Of a DNA stretch of 15,813 bases, positions 6,687 through 14,546 are shown piece by piece. The DNA comes from Acidobacteriota bacterium (lineage in GTDB: Bacteria; Acidobacteriota; UBA890). The stretch's first letter is position 1. Every line of letters starts with the position of its first letter. The stretch spans positions 1 through 15,813 of the forward strand of contig JAUWTE010000018.1 in the NCBI GenBank assembly GCA_030609765.1. The letters are read 5' to 3'. A program made the translations under genes and the position numbers. The notes under the pieces are model-generated. The model was not told where the DNA came from. It saw only the letters and a program-made list of their open reading frames with translations, and searched no databases.

Positions 6687-8120
6687 TCAACCAATCTCCC
6701 GCCTCGACTTGGAAGCCGGAATGCCCATCTCTTCTCGGTACTTGGCAACCGTGCGGCGAGCGATTTGTAGCCCTTCATTCTTCAGCTCTGACGCGATTCG
6801 CGCGTCCGACAGGGGCTTCTGCCGGCTCTCGGAATCGATGAGCTTGCGGATCTTCCCTTTCACCGAGATCGACGAAACATCGGATCCGCTCGAGTGACCC
6901 AAAGCGCTGTGGAAAAAGAACTTCATCTCGTAGATCCCTTGGGGCGTATGCATGTACTTGCCGTTGACGACGCGCGAGACGGTCGACTCGTGCATCTCGA
7001 TGTCGTCTGCCACGTCGCGCAAAATCAGGGGACGCAGCTCGGCCACACCATGTTCGAGAAATGGCCTTTGGTGCTTGACGATGCTCTCCGCCACTCGGGT
7101 GATGGTTCGCTGCCTTTGACCGTAGGACTTGATGAGCCAAAGTGCGGATCGCAGCTTGGTCTGCAGGTACTCAGCGGCGTCCTTGGAGAGCTCCTGGCGA
7201 GATCGCAACATCTGGCGATAGAACCGGGAGATGCGGAGCTTCGGCAGGCCGTCCTCGTTGAGCACGATGCGGTAGTCATCCCCATCCTTGATAACTGACA
7301 CGTCCGGAGTGATGTAGCGCGGCGGCTCGGTCGCATACAGATATCCAGGCTTGGGGTTGAGCCTCTTGATGATCTCGAGGGCGTGTGCAACCTCGTCAAT
7401 CGCCACTCCACAGCTCTTCGCGATGTCGTTGTATCGATGTGCCGTCAGCTTGTCGAGGTGCTCCTCGACAAGCTCGTAGGCTAGATCATCATGCAGCTCC
7501 AGATAATCTAGCTGCAGCAGCAGGCACTCCTTGAGGTAACGCGCTGCCACTCCGGGTGGGTCCAGCGACTGAATACGGGCAAGGGCGCTCTCGACCCGCT
7601 CGAGGTGCCAGGGACCCATGGCAGCAATCTCGTCGAGGGAGGCACGCAAATAGCCCTCCATGTTGAGATTACCGACGATCGCCTGACCGATCTCCATCTC
7701 GAGATCGTCGGCGTCGGTCATCTCGAGCTGCCAAAGAAGTTGATCGACCATGGAGGGAGTCTCCGCCAGAATGTTTTCCAGCGGGATCCCTTCGCGCTCC
7801 TCGTGCATTCGCGGCGACCCCGGCCGCGAGTCGTAATAATCCTGAAAATAGGATTCGAGGTTCAACTCCTCGAATTTGTCCGCTTCCTGCTCCGCCTCCG
7901 GCTCGCTCTGCTCCGGAGGTTGCTCCAGGGCCTCTGCCTCCGAAGAGCTGGACACCTCCTGCTCGCGCTCCTCGAGCAACGGGTTCTCGACCATCTCCTG
8001 CTGCAGGACACCTTCGAGCTCCAGCCTGTTGAGCTGAAGCAACCGGATGGCGAGCTGCAAGGCCGGCGTCATTACCAGACGCTGTTGCAGGCGTGGAGCC
8101 AGTCTCTGTTCTAAGGCCAT
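6687..8120 (-). CDS. rpoN: RNA polymerase sigma-54 factor
   Basis: Alternative sigma factor that recognises -24/-12 promoters and needs an AAA+ activator. Of normal length, 477 residues. Region I (about 1-50) is the glutamine- and leucine-rich activator-contact segment LQQRLVMTPALQLAI (11-25); region II (about 51-110) is acidic and low in complexity; the core-binding domain follows. The helix-turn-helix region near 375-410 includes MHESTVSRVVNGKYMHTP, and the RpoN box ARRTVAKYRE (454-463), which reads the -24 element, is intact. It starts 3 nt after the lptB stop codon and ends 3 nt before hprK. A sigma-54-like promoter lies upstream of the operon, which would make rpoN self-regulated. Confidence 0.98.
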   Translation of the reverse strand: MALEQRLAPRLQQRLVMTPALQLAIRLLQLNRLELEGVLQQEMVENPLLEEREQEVSSSSEAEALEQPPEQSEPEAEQEADKFEELNLESYFQDYYDSRPGSPRMHEEREGIPLENILAETPSMVDQLLWQLEMTDADDLEMEIGQAIVGNLNMEGYLRASLDEIAAMGPWHLERVESALARIQSLDPPGVAARYLKECLLLQLDYLELHDDLAYELVEEHLDKLTAHRYNDIAKSCGVAIDEVAHALEIIKRLNPKPGYLYATEPPRYITPDVSVIKDGDDYRIVLNEDGLPKLRISRFYRQMLRSRQELSKDAAEYLQTKLRSALWLIKSYGQRQRTITRVAESIVKHQRPFLEHGVAELRPLILRDVADDIEMHESTVSRVVNGKYMHTPQGIYEMKFFFHSALGHSSGSDVSSISVKGKIRKLIDSESRQKPLSDARIASELKNEGLQIARRTVAKYREEMGIPASKSRREIG

Positions 8121-8123
8121 AGC

Positions 8124-8960
8124 TCAGTCCAAGCGGAAGCTCTTACCCAGGTAGGTCTCTCTCACCTCGGGGTCATGCCCGAGCTCCTCGGGCGAGCCCG
8201 TACGGAATATCTTTCCATCACGGATGATGTAGGCACGATCCGTGATCTGCAGCGTTTCACGCACCTTGTGATCGGTGATCAGGACCCCGATACCACGCCG
8301 TTTCAGTTGACCGACGATGCGCTGGATATCCGCAATCGCAATCGGGTCGATGCCGGTGAATGGCTCGTCGAGGAGCACGAACGAGGGGTTCGTGGTCAGG
8401 GCTCTGGCGATCTCCACACGACGGCGCTCACCCCCCGACAACGTGTAGGCCACATTGTCGGCGAGATGCTCGAGACCGAGGTCTCGCAGAAGCTCGTCGC
8501 AACGGGCCGCCCGCTCTCCGCGCCTCATATCGAGACCCTCCAGAATTGCCAGAAGGTTCTGGGCAACGGTGAGCTTGCGAAAAACAGAGGGCTCCTGAGG
8601 CAGGTAGGAAAGACCGTGACGCCGGGCACGAACGTACATGGGCTCGTGGGTGATGTCCTGGCCACCCACCAGCACTCGCCCAGCGTCGGGTCGGGTCAAG
8701 CCAACGACCATGTAGAAGGTCGTGGTCTTGCCGGCGCCGTTGGGTCCCAACAGTCCAACGACCTCGCCAGTGGCGATCTGAAAGCTCACCTCGTTGACGA
8801 CACGCCGTCCACGGTAGGCCTTGACCAACGCTTCCACCGAAAGAGTCAGGTCCAACTCCGGCTCGACCGTCTCGCCCGTCGCTACCTGCGTATCTCCACC
8901 CTGCGGTTCGTGCATTTGCAGGTATCCTAGCAATGTCCGAGAAAGCGCGTCAATGCACAT
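8124..8960 (-). CDS. lptB: LPS export ABC transporter ATPase LptB
   Basis: Cytoplasmic ATPase of the LptBFG complex, which extracts lipopolysaccharide from the inner membrane. Motifs: Walker A GPNGAGKT (72-79), Q-loop Gln122 in LPQEPSVFRKLTV, signature LSGGERRR (174-181), Walker B FVLLDEPF (194-201), and switch His231. The pairs YLPQE.SVFRKLTV and FTGIDPIAI are characteristic of LptB rather than of branched-chain amino-acid transporters. Start ATG 8960 is supported by AGGAG 7 nt upstream; it gives a 278-residue protein with about 38 residues before the usual LptB start. An internal ATG at 8915 would be the alternative and has a weaker AGGA. It is the first gene of the leftward operon; lptA and lptC, which usually precede it, are not in the window. 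Confidence 0.96.
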   Translation of the reverse strand: MCIDALSRTLLGYLQMHEPQGGDTQVATGETVEPELDLTLSVEALVKAYRGRRVVNEVSFQIATGEVVGLLGPNGAGKTTTFYMVVGLTRPDAGRVLVGGQDITHEPMYVRARRHGLSYLPQEPSVFRKLTVAQNLLAILEGLDMRRGERAARCDELLRDLGLEHLADNVAYTLSGGERRRVEIARALTTNPSFVLLDEPFTGIDPIAIADIQRIVGQLKRRGIGVLITDHKVRETLQITDRAYIIRDGKIFRTGSPEELGHDPEVRETYLGKSFRLD

Positions 8961-8967
8961 CGAAGCT

Positions 8968-8972
8968 CTCCT
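8968..8972 (-). promoter_or_regulatory. lptB ribosome binding site
   Basis: The minus strand reads AGGAG, 7 nt before ATG 8960. This favours the longer LptB start over ATG 8915. Confidence 0.7.
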
Positions 8973-8978
8973 GAAAGC

Positions 8979-8996
8979 TGAAATACGTAGATTTCA
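8979..8996. promoter_or_regulatory. 18-bp palindrome in the lptB operon leader
   Basis: TGAAAT and ATTTCA flank 6 nt that overlap TACGTA. It lies just upstream of the lptB ribosome site and downstream of the predicted sigma-54 start point, where a repressor would block transcription. Arms are only 6 bp, so chance occurrence is possible. Confidence 0.35.
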
Positions 8997-9050
8997 TGGT
9001 TACTTATGACGAATGTGCCAACCCGGACGTTTGACGACCATCGTCGACCC

Positions 9051-9067
9051 ATCAAAAATCGTGCCAA
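9051..9067 (-). promoter_or_regulatory. Sigma-54-like promoter for the lptB-rpoN operon
   Basis: On the minus strand TTGGCACG (9067-9060), 4 nt, then TTGAT (9055-9051). The consensus is YTGGCACG-N4-TTGCW, so the -24 element is perfect, the spacing is exact and the only miss is A for C in the -12 element. A start point near 9041 would leave a leader of about 80 nt before lptB. Confidence 0.55.
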
Positions 9068-9280
9068 TTACGGCGAAAATGTACCGTCCGGCAACCCTCT
9101 GCCGCCGAGTAGGGTCGCGCGCGGAGAGGGTCGAGTGCCCGCGGTGAAGGCGGTCGGAGAGGAGACCCCTGATCGCGTTACTCGGGCAGTCGCGAGTGAG
9201 TTACGCCGTCTCGAATGACTAATAATATGCAACAGTGTGTTCTAATATCTCATACCTATAAATAGCTATCAGAAGTCCTG

Positions 9281-9310
9281 TTGACAGAGCAAGAGCGGCG
9301 GGAATAGACT
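9281..9310 (+). promoter_or_regulatory. Sigma-70-like promoter for the ATPase gene
   Basis: TTGACA at 9281-9286 is a perfect -35 element; 18 nt later TAGACT (9305-9310) matches four of six -10 bases. AT-rich sequence lies just upstream. The end of the -10 is 64 nt before the GTG start of the ATPase gene. Confidence 0.45.
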
Positions 9311-9374
9311 TTATGTTCTTGCTTCCGTTGTCGACGGCTTTCGAGGAAGAGTCCTACCCGTACTGAGCGGTACC

Positions 9375-11399
9375 GTGAAACTAGGCCAGCTTCTCGTCAA
9401 GAAGAGGATCATCGACGAGGACCAGCTTCGCGCCGTCCTCGCCCGCCAGAAGGGAGAGGGTGCACGCCTCGGCGAAATGCTCGTGCGCCTTGGGCTGGTG
9501 TCGAAGCGAGATGTGCTCGGTGCCCTCGCGACTCAGCCTGGCTTCCTGCTCGACTCCGTCGCCCTGGCTCAGGTCAAGCCGGCGGTAGCGCGGCTCGTCC
9601 CGCACCAAGTGGCCGACCGCCTGACATGCTTAGCGGTGGCCCTGAACGGGGAGCGCCTGTCTGTGGCAATGGCGGATCCGCTCGACTTCGCTGCCGTCGA
9701 GCAACTCAGCGCCATCGTTGATGCCAAGATCGAGCCCCTGTTGGCTGGCGCCAGCGATATCGAGCTCGCCGTTCGTCTGCACTACCCTCCGGAAGGCGAT
9801 GCGGCTCTGGTCGTGAGGGACCACAGTCCGACGGTGCCGGCCGCCTCTGGAGAGTATGCGCCGTTCGACCCGGAATCGACCATCGAAACTGATTCGACGG
9901 GCCTGGTCAGCTCTACCGCCGCCAACGTCGACGCTCTGATCGAGCCGGATTCACTTCCTGGCGGTGCTGAAGCTGGCGAGTTGCCCACCTCCGTTCAGCT
10001 TCAGAACCTCCTCCTGCACGAAGCCATCAGGGAACACGCCTCCGACATCCACATCGAGCCACGAGTTGACCATCTGTGCGTGCGGAACCGGGTCGATGGG
10101 CGACTTGTCGAGAGCCAGATCATCCCCAAGTGGATGCACGCCGGCCTGATCTCACGGTTCAAGATCCTCGCCAGCATGGACATCGCTGAAAGGCGCCTGC
10201 CGCAAGATGGTCGTTGCCGGATCCAGGTCGATGGACGCCAAATCGACCTACGCGTCTCGACGCTGCCGACTCGGCACGGCGAGAAGATGGTGCTGCGAAT
10301 TCTCGACCGCCGCAGCCAGCTTCGCGGGCTCGAAGATCTAGGTCTCGATGATTCCGACACGGAAGAGCTGCTCGAGTTCGTGAAGCACCCCCAGGGCATG
10401 CTGCTGGTGGTCGGCCCGACCGGGTCGGGCAAGACGACGACGCTCTACTCCTTGCTCCTTCGCCTGGATTCCCGATCGAAGAACATCATTACGATCGAGG
10501 ATCCCATCGAGTACGAGATGGCCTCCATCAACCAGGTCCAGGTCCATGAAAAGATCGGGCTGAATTTCGCTGCAGTGCTCCGCTCCGTCTTGCGCCAGGA
10601 CCCCGATGTGGTGCTGGTCGGTGAGATTCGAGATCAGGAGACGGCAGAGATCGGTGTCCGGGCCGCGCTGACGGGCCATCTGCTCTTGTCCACCGTGCAC
10701 ACGAACAATGCGGTGAGCACGCTTGTCAGAATGCTCGACCTCGGCATTGCACCGTTTCTGCTCAGCTCGTCACTTCTGGGCATTGTGTCTCAGCGTTTGG
10801 TGCGGCGGATATGCAAGCGCTGCGCGGCCGCGTACACGCCCGATCCGGATGCCCTCAAGATCCTCGGATTGCCCGAGAGCGAACAGGGAAACTACCTGCG
10901 CGGCACGGGCTGCGCCGACTGCGGTGGTCGCGGCTACAAGGGAAGAATCGCGGTGTTCGAGATTCTCCACATCAATGAGCCATTGCGCCGAGCCATCGCG
11001 AGAAATGCCAGCGAACAGGAGTTGCGACGCATTGCAGTCGACTCCGGCATGCGCACTCTCATCGAGGCAGGTGTCGCCAAGGTGAGAGCGGGGATCACGA
11101 CGGCCGAAGACGTAGCCTACTCCATGCGCGATGTCGAATGGGCGACGGTCTGCTCGAACTGCGAGCAACCCGTCGAGCCGGATTTCGAGGCCTGCCCGCA
11201 CTGCGGCGTGAACCTCAATTCCTCGTGCGCCTCGTGCGGCCACCAGGTTCAGGCGAGCTGGCTGAAGTGCCCCTATTGCCGTACTGACCTGCCTCGCACC
11301 GACCGCACCCGTCACCTCTCGACTTCAGGCCATCTCGAGGAGGAGCAATCGGAAAAGCGGCAGGAGCTCAGGGCCCTGCGCCCAGCAAAACCCAGCTAG
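9375..11399 (+). CDS. PilB/GspE-family type IV pilus or secretion ATPase with MshEN-like N-terminus and C-terminal double zinc ribbon
   Basis: Hexameric ATPase of the type II secretion/type IV pilus extension family, 674 residues. Residues 1-150 resemble an MshEN/GspE_N domain; KLGQLLVKKRIID (2-14) and RLGEMLVRLGLVS (31-43) are two similar units of the kind that bind cyclic-di-GMP in MshE. A variable linker spans about 150-200. The motor has Walker A GPTGSGKT (347-354), Asp box TIEDPIEY (373-380), Walker B DVVLVGEIRD (411-420) and His box TGHLLLSTVHTN (433-444). A four-cysteine zinc site, typical of PilB/GspE, is C480/C483/C513/C516. Unusually, two more CxxC pairs follow as C593/C596 with C607/C610 and C618/C621 with C632/C635. 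The start is a GTG with weak ribosome site. No pilin, PilT or PilC is visible nearby, so pilus and secretion roles cannot be separated. Confidence 0.92.
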   Translation: MKLGQLLVKKRIIDEDQLRAVLARQKGEGARLGEMLVRLGLVSKRDVLGALATQPGFLLDSVALAQVKPAVARLVPHQVADRLTCLAVALNGERLSVAMADPLDFAAVEQLSAIVDAKIEPLLAGASDIELAVRLHYPPEGDAALVVRDHSPTVPAASGEYAPFDPESTIETDSTGLVSSTAANVDALIEPDSLPGGAEAGELPTSVQLQNLLLHEAIREHASDIHIEPRVDHLCVRNRVDGRLVESQIIPKWMHAGLISRFKILASMDIAERRLPQDGRCRIQVDGRQIDLRVSTLPTRHGEKMVLRILDRRSQLRGLEDLGLDDSDTEELLEFVKHPQGMLLVVGPTGSGKTTTLYSLLLRLDSRSKNIITIEDPIEYEMASINQVQVHEKIGLNFAAVLRSVLRQDPDVVLVGEIRDQETAEIGVRAALTGHLLLSTVHTNNAVSTLVRMLDLGIAPFLLSSSLLGIVSQRLVRRICKRCAAAYTPDPDALKILGLPESEQGNYLRGTGCADCGGRGYKGRIAVFEILHINEPLRRAIARNASEQELRRIAVDSGMRTLIEAGVAKVRAGITTAEDVAYSMRDVEWATVCSNCEQPVEPDFEACPHCGVNLNSSCASCGHQVQASWLKCPYCRTDLPRTDRTRHLSTSGHLEEEQSEKRQELRALRPAKPS

Positions 11400-11451
11400 C
11401 AGCACCTCGGACTGTTTCCGAGACCGTCTCTAACCCCCTCTGGGGCTGCTG
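11398..11451 (+). other. Structured gap between the ATPase and J-domain genes
   Basis: Nested inverted repeats: AGCAGC (11398-11403) with GCTGCT (11445-11450), CTCGGA (11406-11411) with TCCGAG (11417-11422, 5-nt loop), and CCCC (11435-11438) with GGGG (11442-11445). The RNA could fold into a branched structure acting as attenuator or stability element. No strong U tract follows. Confidence 0.3.
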
Positions 11452-11472
11452 TTTGCACCCCACCCGGCACAC

Positions 11473-12255
11473 ATGGCAACAAAACCAGACTACTACGCAG
11501 TCCTGAAGGTCGACGCTGAGGCTAGCCCGGACGAGATACGCCGCGCTTTCCGAGAACGCGTCCGCGCTTGCCACCCCGACCGTGTAGCCAATCTCGACGA
11601 TGACTTGCAGGCGCTGGCAGAAAAGAAGATGGTGCAGCTCAACGAGGCGTACGCGGTTCTCAGGAATCCGGCACGACGTGCTGCATACGACGACCAACTT
11701 ATTCGGACACATGCACCGGCGGCACTGACACCCTCACAGTCCGTGCCGCGGAGAGAGCCTTCGCCGCCGCCCGTCGATGAGCACGTCTCCCGCGAGCAGT
11801 TCGCCGGTAGGGAGTTCGTTTCCCGAGCAGCCTGTGAGGAATTCGAGACGCGCGTGAAGCAGGCATTGGGCGGGCACGCCAACTGGACCCCGGTCGCGCT
11901 GCCTGGCTCGACGCTCGCGATCAAGGGAACTGTTGGGCGGTCAGACTACTACTTCGTGCTCGCTGCGCCCCCAAAGCTCGATGAGAAGGGCTTGCGCCGC
12001 TTCCTGAGACAATTGAAAAGCTGGTCGAGCAAGCTGGATACCCGCTGGTGGAGACGAGTTCGGGCCCTCGGATTCCTGGGGGCGGTCGAGTTCTCCCACC
12101 GTGAGCGCTTGTGCCAAATCGTGGAGCAATTCAATCAACAGACACTCGACGACGCGCCCCTGGGACCTGTGACGATGGTCGACTTGGTGAACTGGCAGGT
12201 TTTCCCCGGGCAGGGAGATCTCGACACCCGCCTCAGTTCTCTGCTGCGCGACTGA
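11473..12255 (+). CDS. J-domain protein with unrecognised C-terminal half
   Basis: 260-residue protein whose first ~75 residues are a J domain: YYAVLKVDAEASPDEIRRAF (7-26), the essential HPD at 34-36, and the helix NEAYAVLRNPARRAAYDD (57-74). J domains recruit and stimulate DnaK/Hsp70. No Gly/Phe region, zinc centre or peptide-binding domains of true DnaJ are present. A proline-rich linker (about 80-105) leads to a C-terminal part (about 105-260), rich in tryptophan and basic residues around 180-195, that I do not recognise. The start ATG has no clear Shine-Dalgarno site and lies 73 nt after the ATPase stop; the next gene starts 35 nt downstream. It may bring DnaK to one of its neighbours, perhaps the ATPase or the HEAT scaffold; this is inference. 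Confidence 0.88.
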   Translation: MATKPDYYAVLKVDAEASPDEIRRAFRERVRACHPDRVANLDDDLQALAEKKMVQLNEAYAVLRNPARRAAYDDQLIRTHAPAALTPSQSVPRREPSPPPVDEHVSREQFAGREFVSRAACEEFETRVKQALGGHANWTPVALPGSTLAIKGTVGRSDYYFVLAAPPKLDEKGLRRFLRQLKSWSSKLDTRWWRRVRALGFLGAVEFSHRERLCQIVEQFNQQTLDDAPLGPVTMVDLVNWQVFPGQGDLDTRLSSLLRD

Positions 12256-12290
12256 GGAGCTTCCTGGCGTGGTCATAGCGGGGCTCTGAC

Positions 12291-14546
12291 ATGAAAGGCG
12301 ACGAGGAGGTCTCGATCGACGATCGACGTCAGGTCATCGGCGAGGCGCTGCGTGATCTCGCCTTCGCGGTCAAGGCTCTCCAGCTATACCCGGCCACGTC
12401 TCCTGTCGTCATAGAGGCGGTATCACGGGGCTACTCCACACTCTTGCCTCTCTTGCGTCAGAACCCACTATCCCTCGACATCCTCCCGGACAAGCTGCAC
12501 GTGGCGGGCCAAGGCGTCGAGGATGATGCGCGTGGCGTCAGTCACCTTGCCGAGCGACTGCACCAACGCGGCGTGGCCCACCTCCACCTGGACTCATCCC
12601 TGTCGCCCGCATCGCTTCAGAGGTTGGCCGAGCTGCTGGCGATGAACGCCGAGGTTCTTCACCAGGGAGGGGGCTTCAGCGGACACCTGGAGCGTGAACA
12701 CCTTTCCGGATTGACCGTCGAGATGCTGCGCCTCGAACGGCTCTACGAAGATGATGAAGACGACCGGCAGGGTGAGGGAGCTTCGGTCTGGGATCTGCTC
12801 CTGCATGGTTACGGAGAGGTCAACGAGCTCGGAGCGATTGACTGGGAGATGCTGGCCAGCGACCCCGAACAACTCGAGGGCTTCCTGAAGTGGTTACTGC
12901 AGAGCGCCACAGAGGATTCGGCTCTGTCGGAGCTCTCTCGCGTCGAAATCGTTCGTACCGTATGCCAGAACGTCGGCGAGGCTGCGGCAGCCATGGGAAC
13001 AGAGAGCTTGGAGGGTGTAACCGAGGTACTAGCTCGCTTCTACGATGATCTCGATCAGGAGCTGTGGATCGATTTGCTAACGGATCCGCTGATGGTCGGA
13101 GGTGAGGCCGCTGGCGAAGGGAGCAGTGGCGGCATATCGGCAGGGAGTGGCAAGGGCATCGACCTCAGCCAACGGCTCGCCAGCACCCTCCATCCAGAGC
13201 AGGTAGAAGACCTCATGACGTATGCCCTCACAACAAGGCGCGAGGCATCTCCTCGCTTGTTCCGACTCCTCGATCGGGTGCTCGAGAGGCGTCCAGACCG
13301 GGACATCATGGCTCAGGCCATCCGAGATGCCGTAGAACGGCAGGCACAACGTGATGGCTCTCGCAGGAAGTTCTCGGAGCTTTGGCCCGATCTCGGCGAC
13401 ACCCTGCAGGAAGAGAATCCCGATCCCTATATCGACAAGCCTTACAGAGTCTCTCTCGATAAACTTCTGCATGAGGAGGCTCCAGCCAGCCTCTGGCCGA
13501 TGGAGCGTATTCAGCCTCGCATGCGAGAGCTCGAGGCGATTTATCTGCTCCAACGACGGGCCAAAGTCATCCTGGCCATCCTCGAGGCCGAGGGTGACGA
13601 TGATGTGTACCGTTCCCTTGCCGCCGAGCTCGAACGCAGCTTTCCAGAGTTCATCCTGCAGGGGCAGTACATCTCCACCGAGGAGGCACTGGGGATCTTC
13701 GCCAGGCATCTCGACCCAGCCAGCGGCAAGTCGGTCGAGCAGCGTCAAGTCGCCCGAGAGATCCTGCTGCGCTTCTGCAACCAGCACACCTTGCGAGAGG
13801 TGGTGCGGAACTTGGCCGGCAAGCCACGCACGCAGATCGACGCTGCCACGCGTATCTTTCAGTCGCTGGGCCCGATGGCCATCCCCGCGCTCCTGGAAGC
13901 GCTGTCTCAAGAAACATCGCGCCCGATCAGGCTGCACCTCGTCCGCATGCTATCGGCCATGGGAGACGCCGCCCTGCCGGAGATTCAGAAGAACCTTCGC
14001 GACCAACGCTGGTTTTTCGTCCGCAACCTGGTGTGGATCATCGGTGAAATCGGCGAGCCGCGCTTCGCACGGTACTTGGGTCTCATCTCAGATCATGAGG
14101 ATCTGCGCGTGCGCAGAGAAGTCATCAAGTCTTTGGCGAAACTGGGTGGAACCAAGGCTGCCGAGATTCTCCTGGGGGCCCTCTTGGACACGGATGATGA
14201 AATCCAGCTCATCGCCATCCGGGGTCTCGGCCATAGCGGGATAGCCGGTTCCGTACCGGGACTGCACGCCATGCTTCGGCGACCCAACCTGCGCGGGCAG
14301 AACACTGACCTCATCCAAGCGGCTGCCGTCGCGCTGGGCCAGATCGGCGATGTCGACGCCATAAAGCGCCTGAGGCGATTGTCACGCACGCCTCTTTTGT
14401 ATCGCGCTCGTCGACTGCCGGCCACAGAGGCTGCAAGATGGGCGACTCGATCCATTCTCGGAGAGGATGCGGGCGAGGCGCCGGAAGTCGAGATGCCCAC
14501 GAGCGAGGAGAATTCGATGCGACGAACTTTTGATCCAGGACACTAG
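12291..14546 (+). CDS. HEAT-repeat protein sharing its N-terminal domain with the next gene
   Basis: 751-residue, apparently soluble protein without signal peptide or membrane segment. Residues about 18-150 form a domain that is homologous to the start of the following protein (shared LYP, the leucine-rich stretch, and LAERL..RGV / MAQKL..TGI). A very acidic patch (YEDDEDD, 152-158) and a Gly/Ser-rich linker (about 270-289) separate it from a helical middle part. From about 515 to 725 there are HEAT/PBS-lyase-type repeats, for example GPMAIPALLEAL (527-538), REVIKSLAKLGGTKAAEILLGAL (609-631, split by GG) and AAAVALGQIGDVDAI (677-691). Such repeats usually form protein-binding scaffolds. GGGG lies 7 nt before the ATG. 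It ends exactly where the next gene begins, so the two are translated together and may work as partners. No enzymatic motif seen. Confidence 0.88.
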   Translation: MKGDEEVSIDDRRQVIGEALRDLAFAVKALQLYPATSPVVIEAVSRGYSTLLPLLRQNPLSLDILPDKLHVAGQGVEDDARGVSHLAERLHQRGVAHLHLDSSLSPASLQRLAELLAMNAEVLHQGGGFSGHLEREHLSGLTVEMLRLERLYEDDEDDRQGEGASVWDLLLHGYGEVNELGAIDWEMLASDPEQLEGFLKWLLQSATEDSALSELSRVEIVRTVCQNVGEAAAAMGTESLEGVTEVLARFYDDLDQELWIDLLTDPLMVGGEAAGEGSSGGISAGSGKGIDLSQRLASTLHPEQVEDLMTYALTTRREASPRLFRLLDRVLERRPDRDIMAQAIRDAVERQAQRDGSRRKFSELWPDLGDTLQEENPDPYIDKPYRVSLDKLLHEEAPASLWPMERIQPRMRELEAIYLLQRRAKVILAILEAEGDDDVYRSLAAELERSFPEFILQGQYISTEEALGIFARHLDPASGKSVEQRQVAREILLRFCNQHTLREVVRNLAGKPRTQIDAATRIFQSLGPMAIPALLEALSQETSRPIRLHLVRMLSAMGDAALPEIQKNLRDQRWFFVRNLVWIIGEIGEPRFARYLGLISDHEDLRVRREVIKSLAKLGGTKAAEILLGALLDTDDEIQLIAIRGLGHSGIAGSVPGLHAMLRRPNLRGQNTDLIQAAAVALGQIGDVDAIKRLRRLSRTPLLYRARRLPATEAARWATRSILGEDAGEAPEVEMPTSEENSMRRTFDPGH

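Larger units (their letters stand above)
8961..9374. other. Divergent intergenic control region
   Basis: 414 bp between the start codons of lptB (leftward) and the ATPase gene (rightward). It contains the lptB ribosome site, a palindrome, a sigma-54-like promoter facing left, an AT-rich patch (about 9214-9275) that stands out from the GC-rich surroundings, and a sigma-70-like promoter facing right. A 70-codon frame at 9006-9218 has no family features and is not called a gene. Confidence 0.8.

Noticed and set aside
8175..8930. 251-codon plus-strand frame opposite lptB
   Set aside because: Antisense shadow of a clearly coding, motif-complete gene in GC-rich DNA.
9015..9021. Second TTGGCAC on the minus strand as another sigma-54 promoter
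   Set aside because: The -24 half is present, but the sequence at the proper distance (TCAT) does not resemble TTGC.
9006..9218. 70-codon plus-strand frame in the divergent region
   Set aside because: No ribosome site, no family-like features, and it overlaps the sigma-54-like promoter; most likely chance.
13077..13937. 286-codon minus-strand frame opposite the HEAT gene, and a 297-codon plus-strand frame at 13351-14244
   Set aside because: Both lie inside the HEAT-repeat gene in other frames; low-complexity, with no recognisable motifs.
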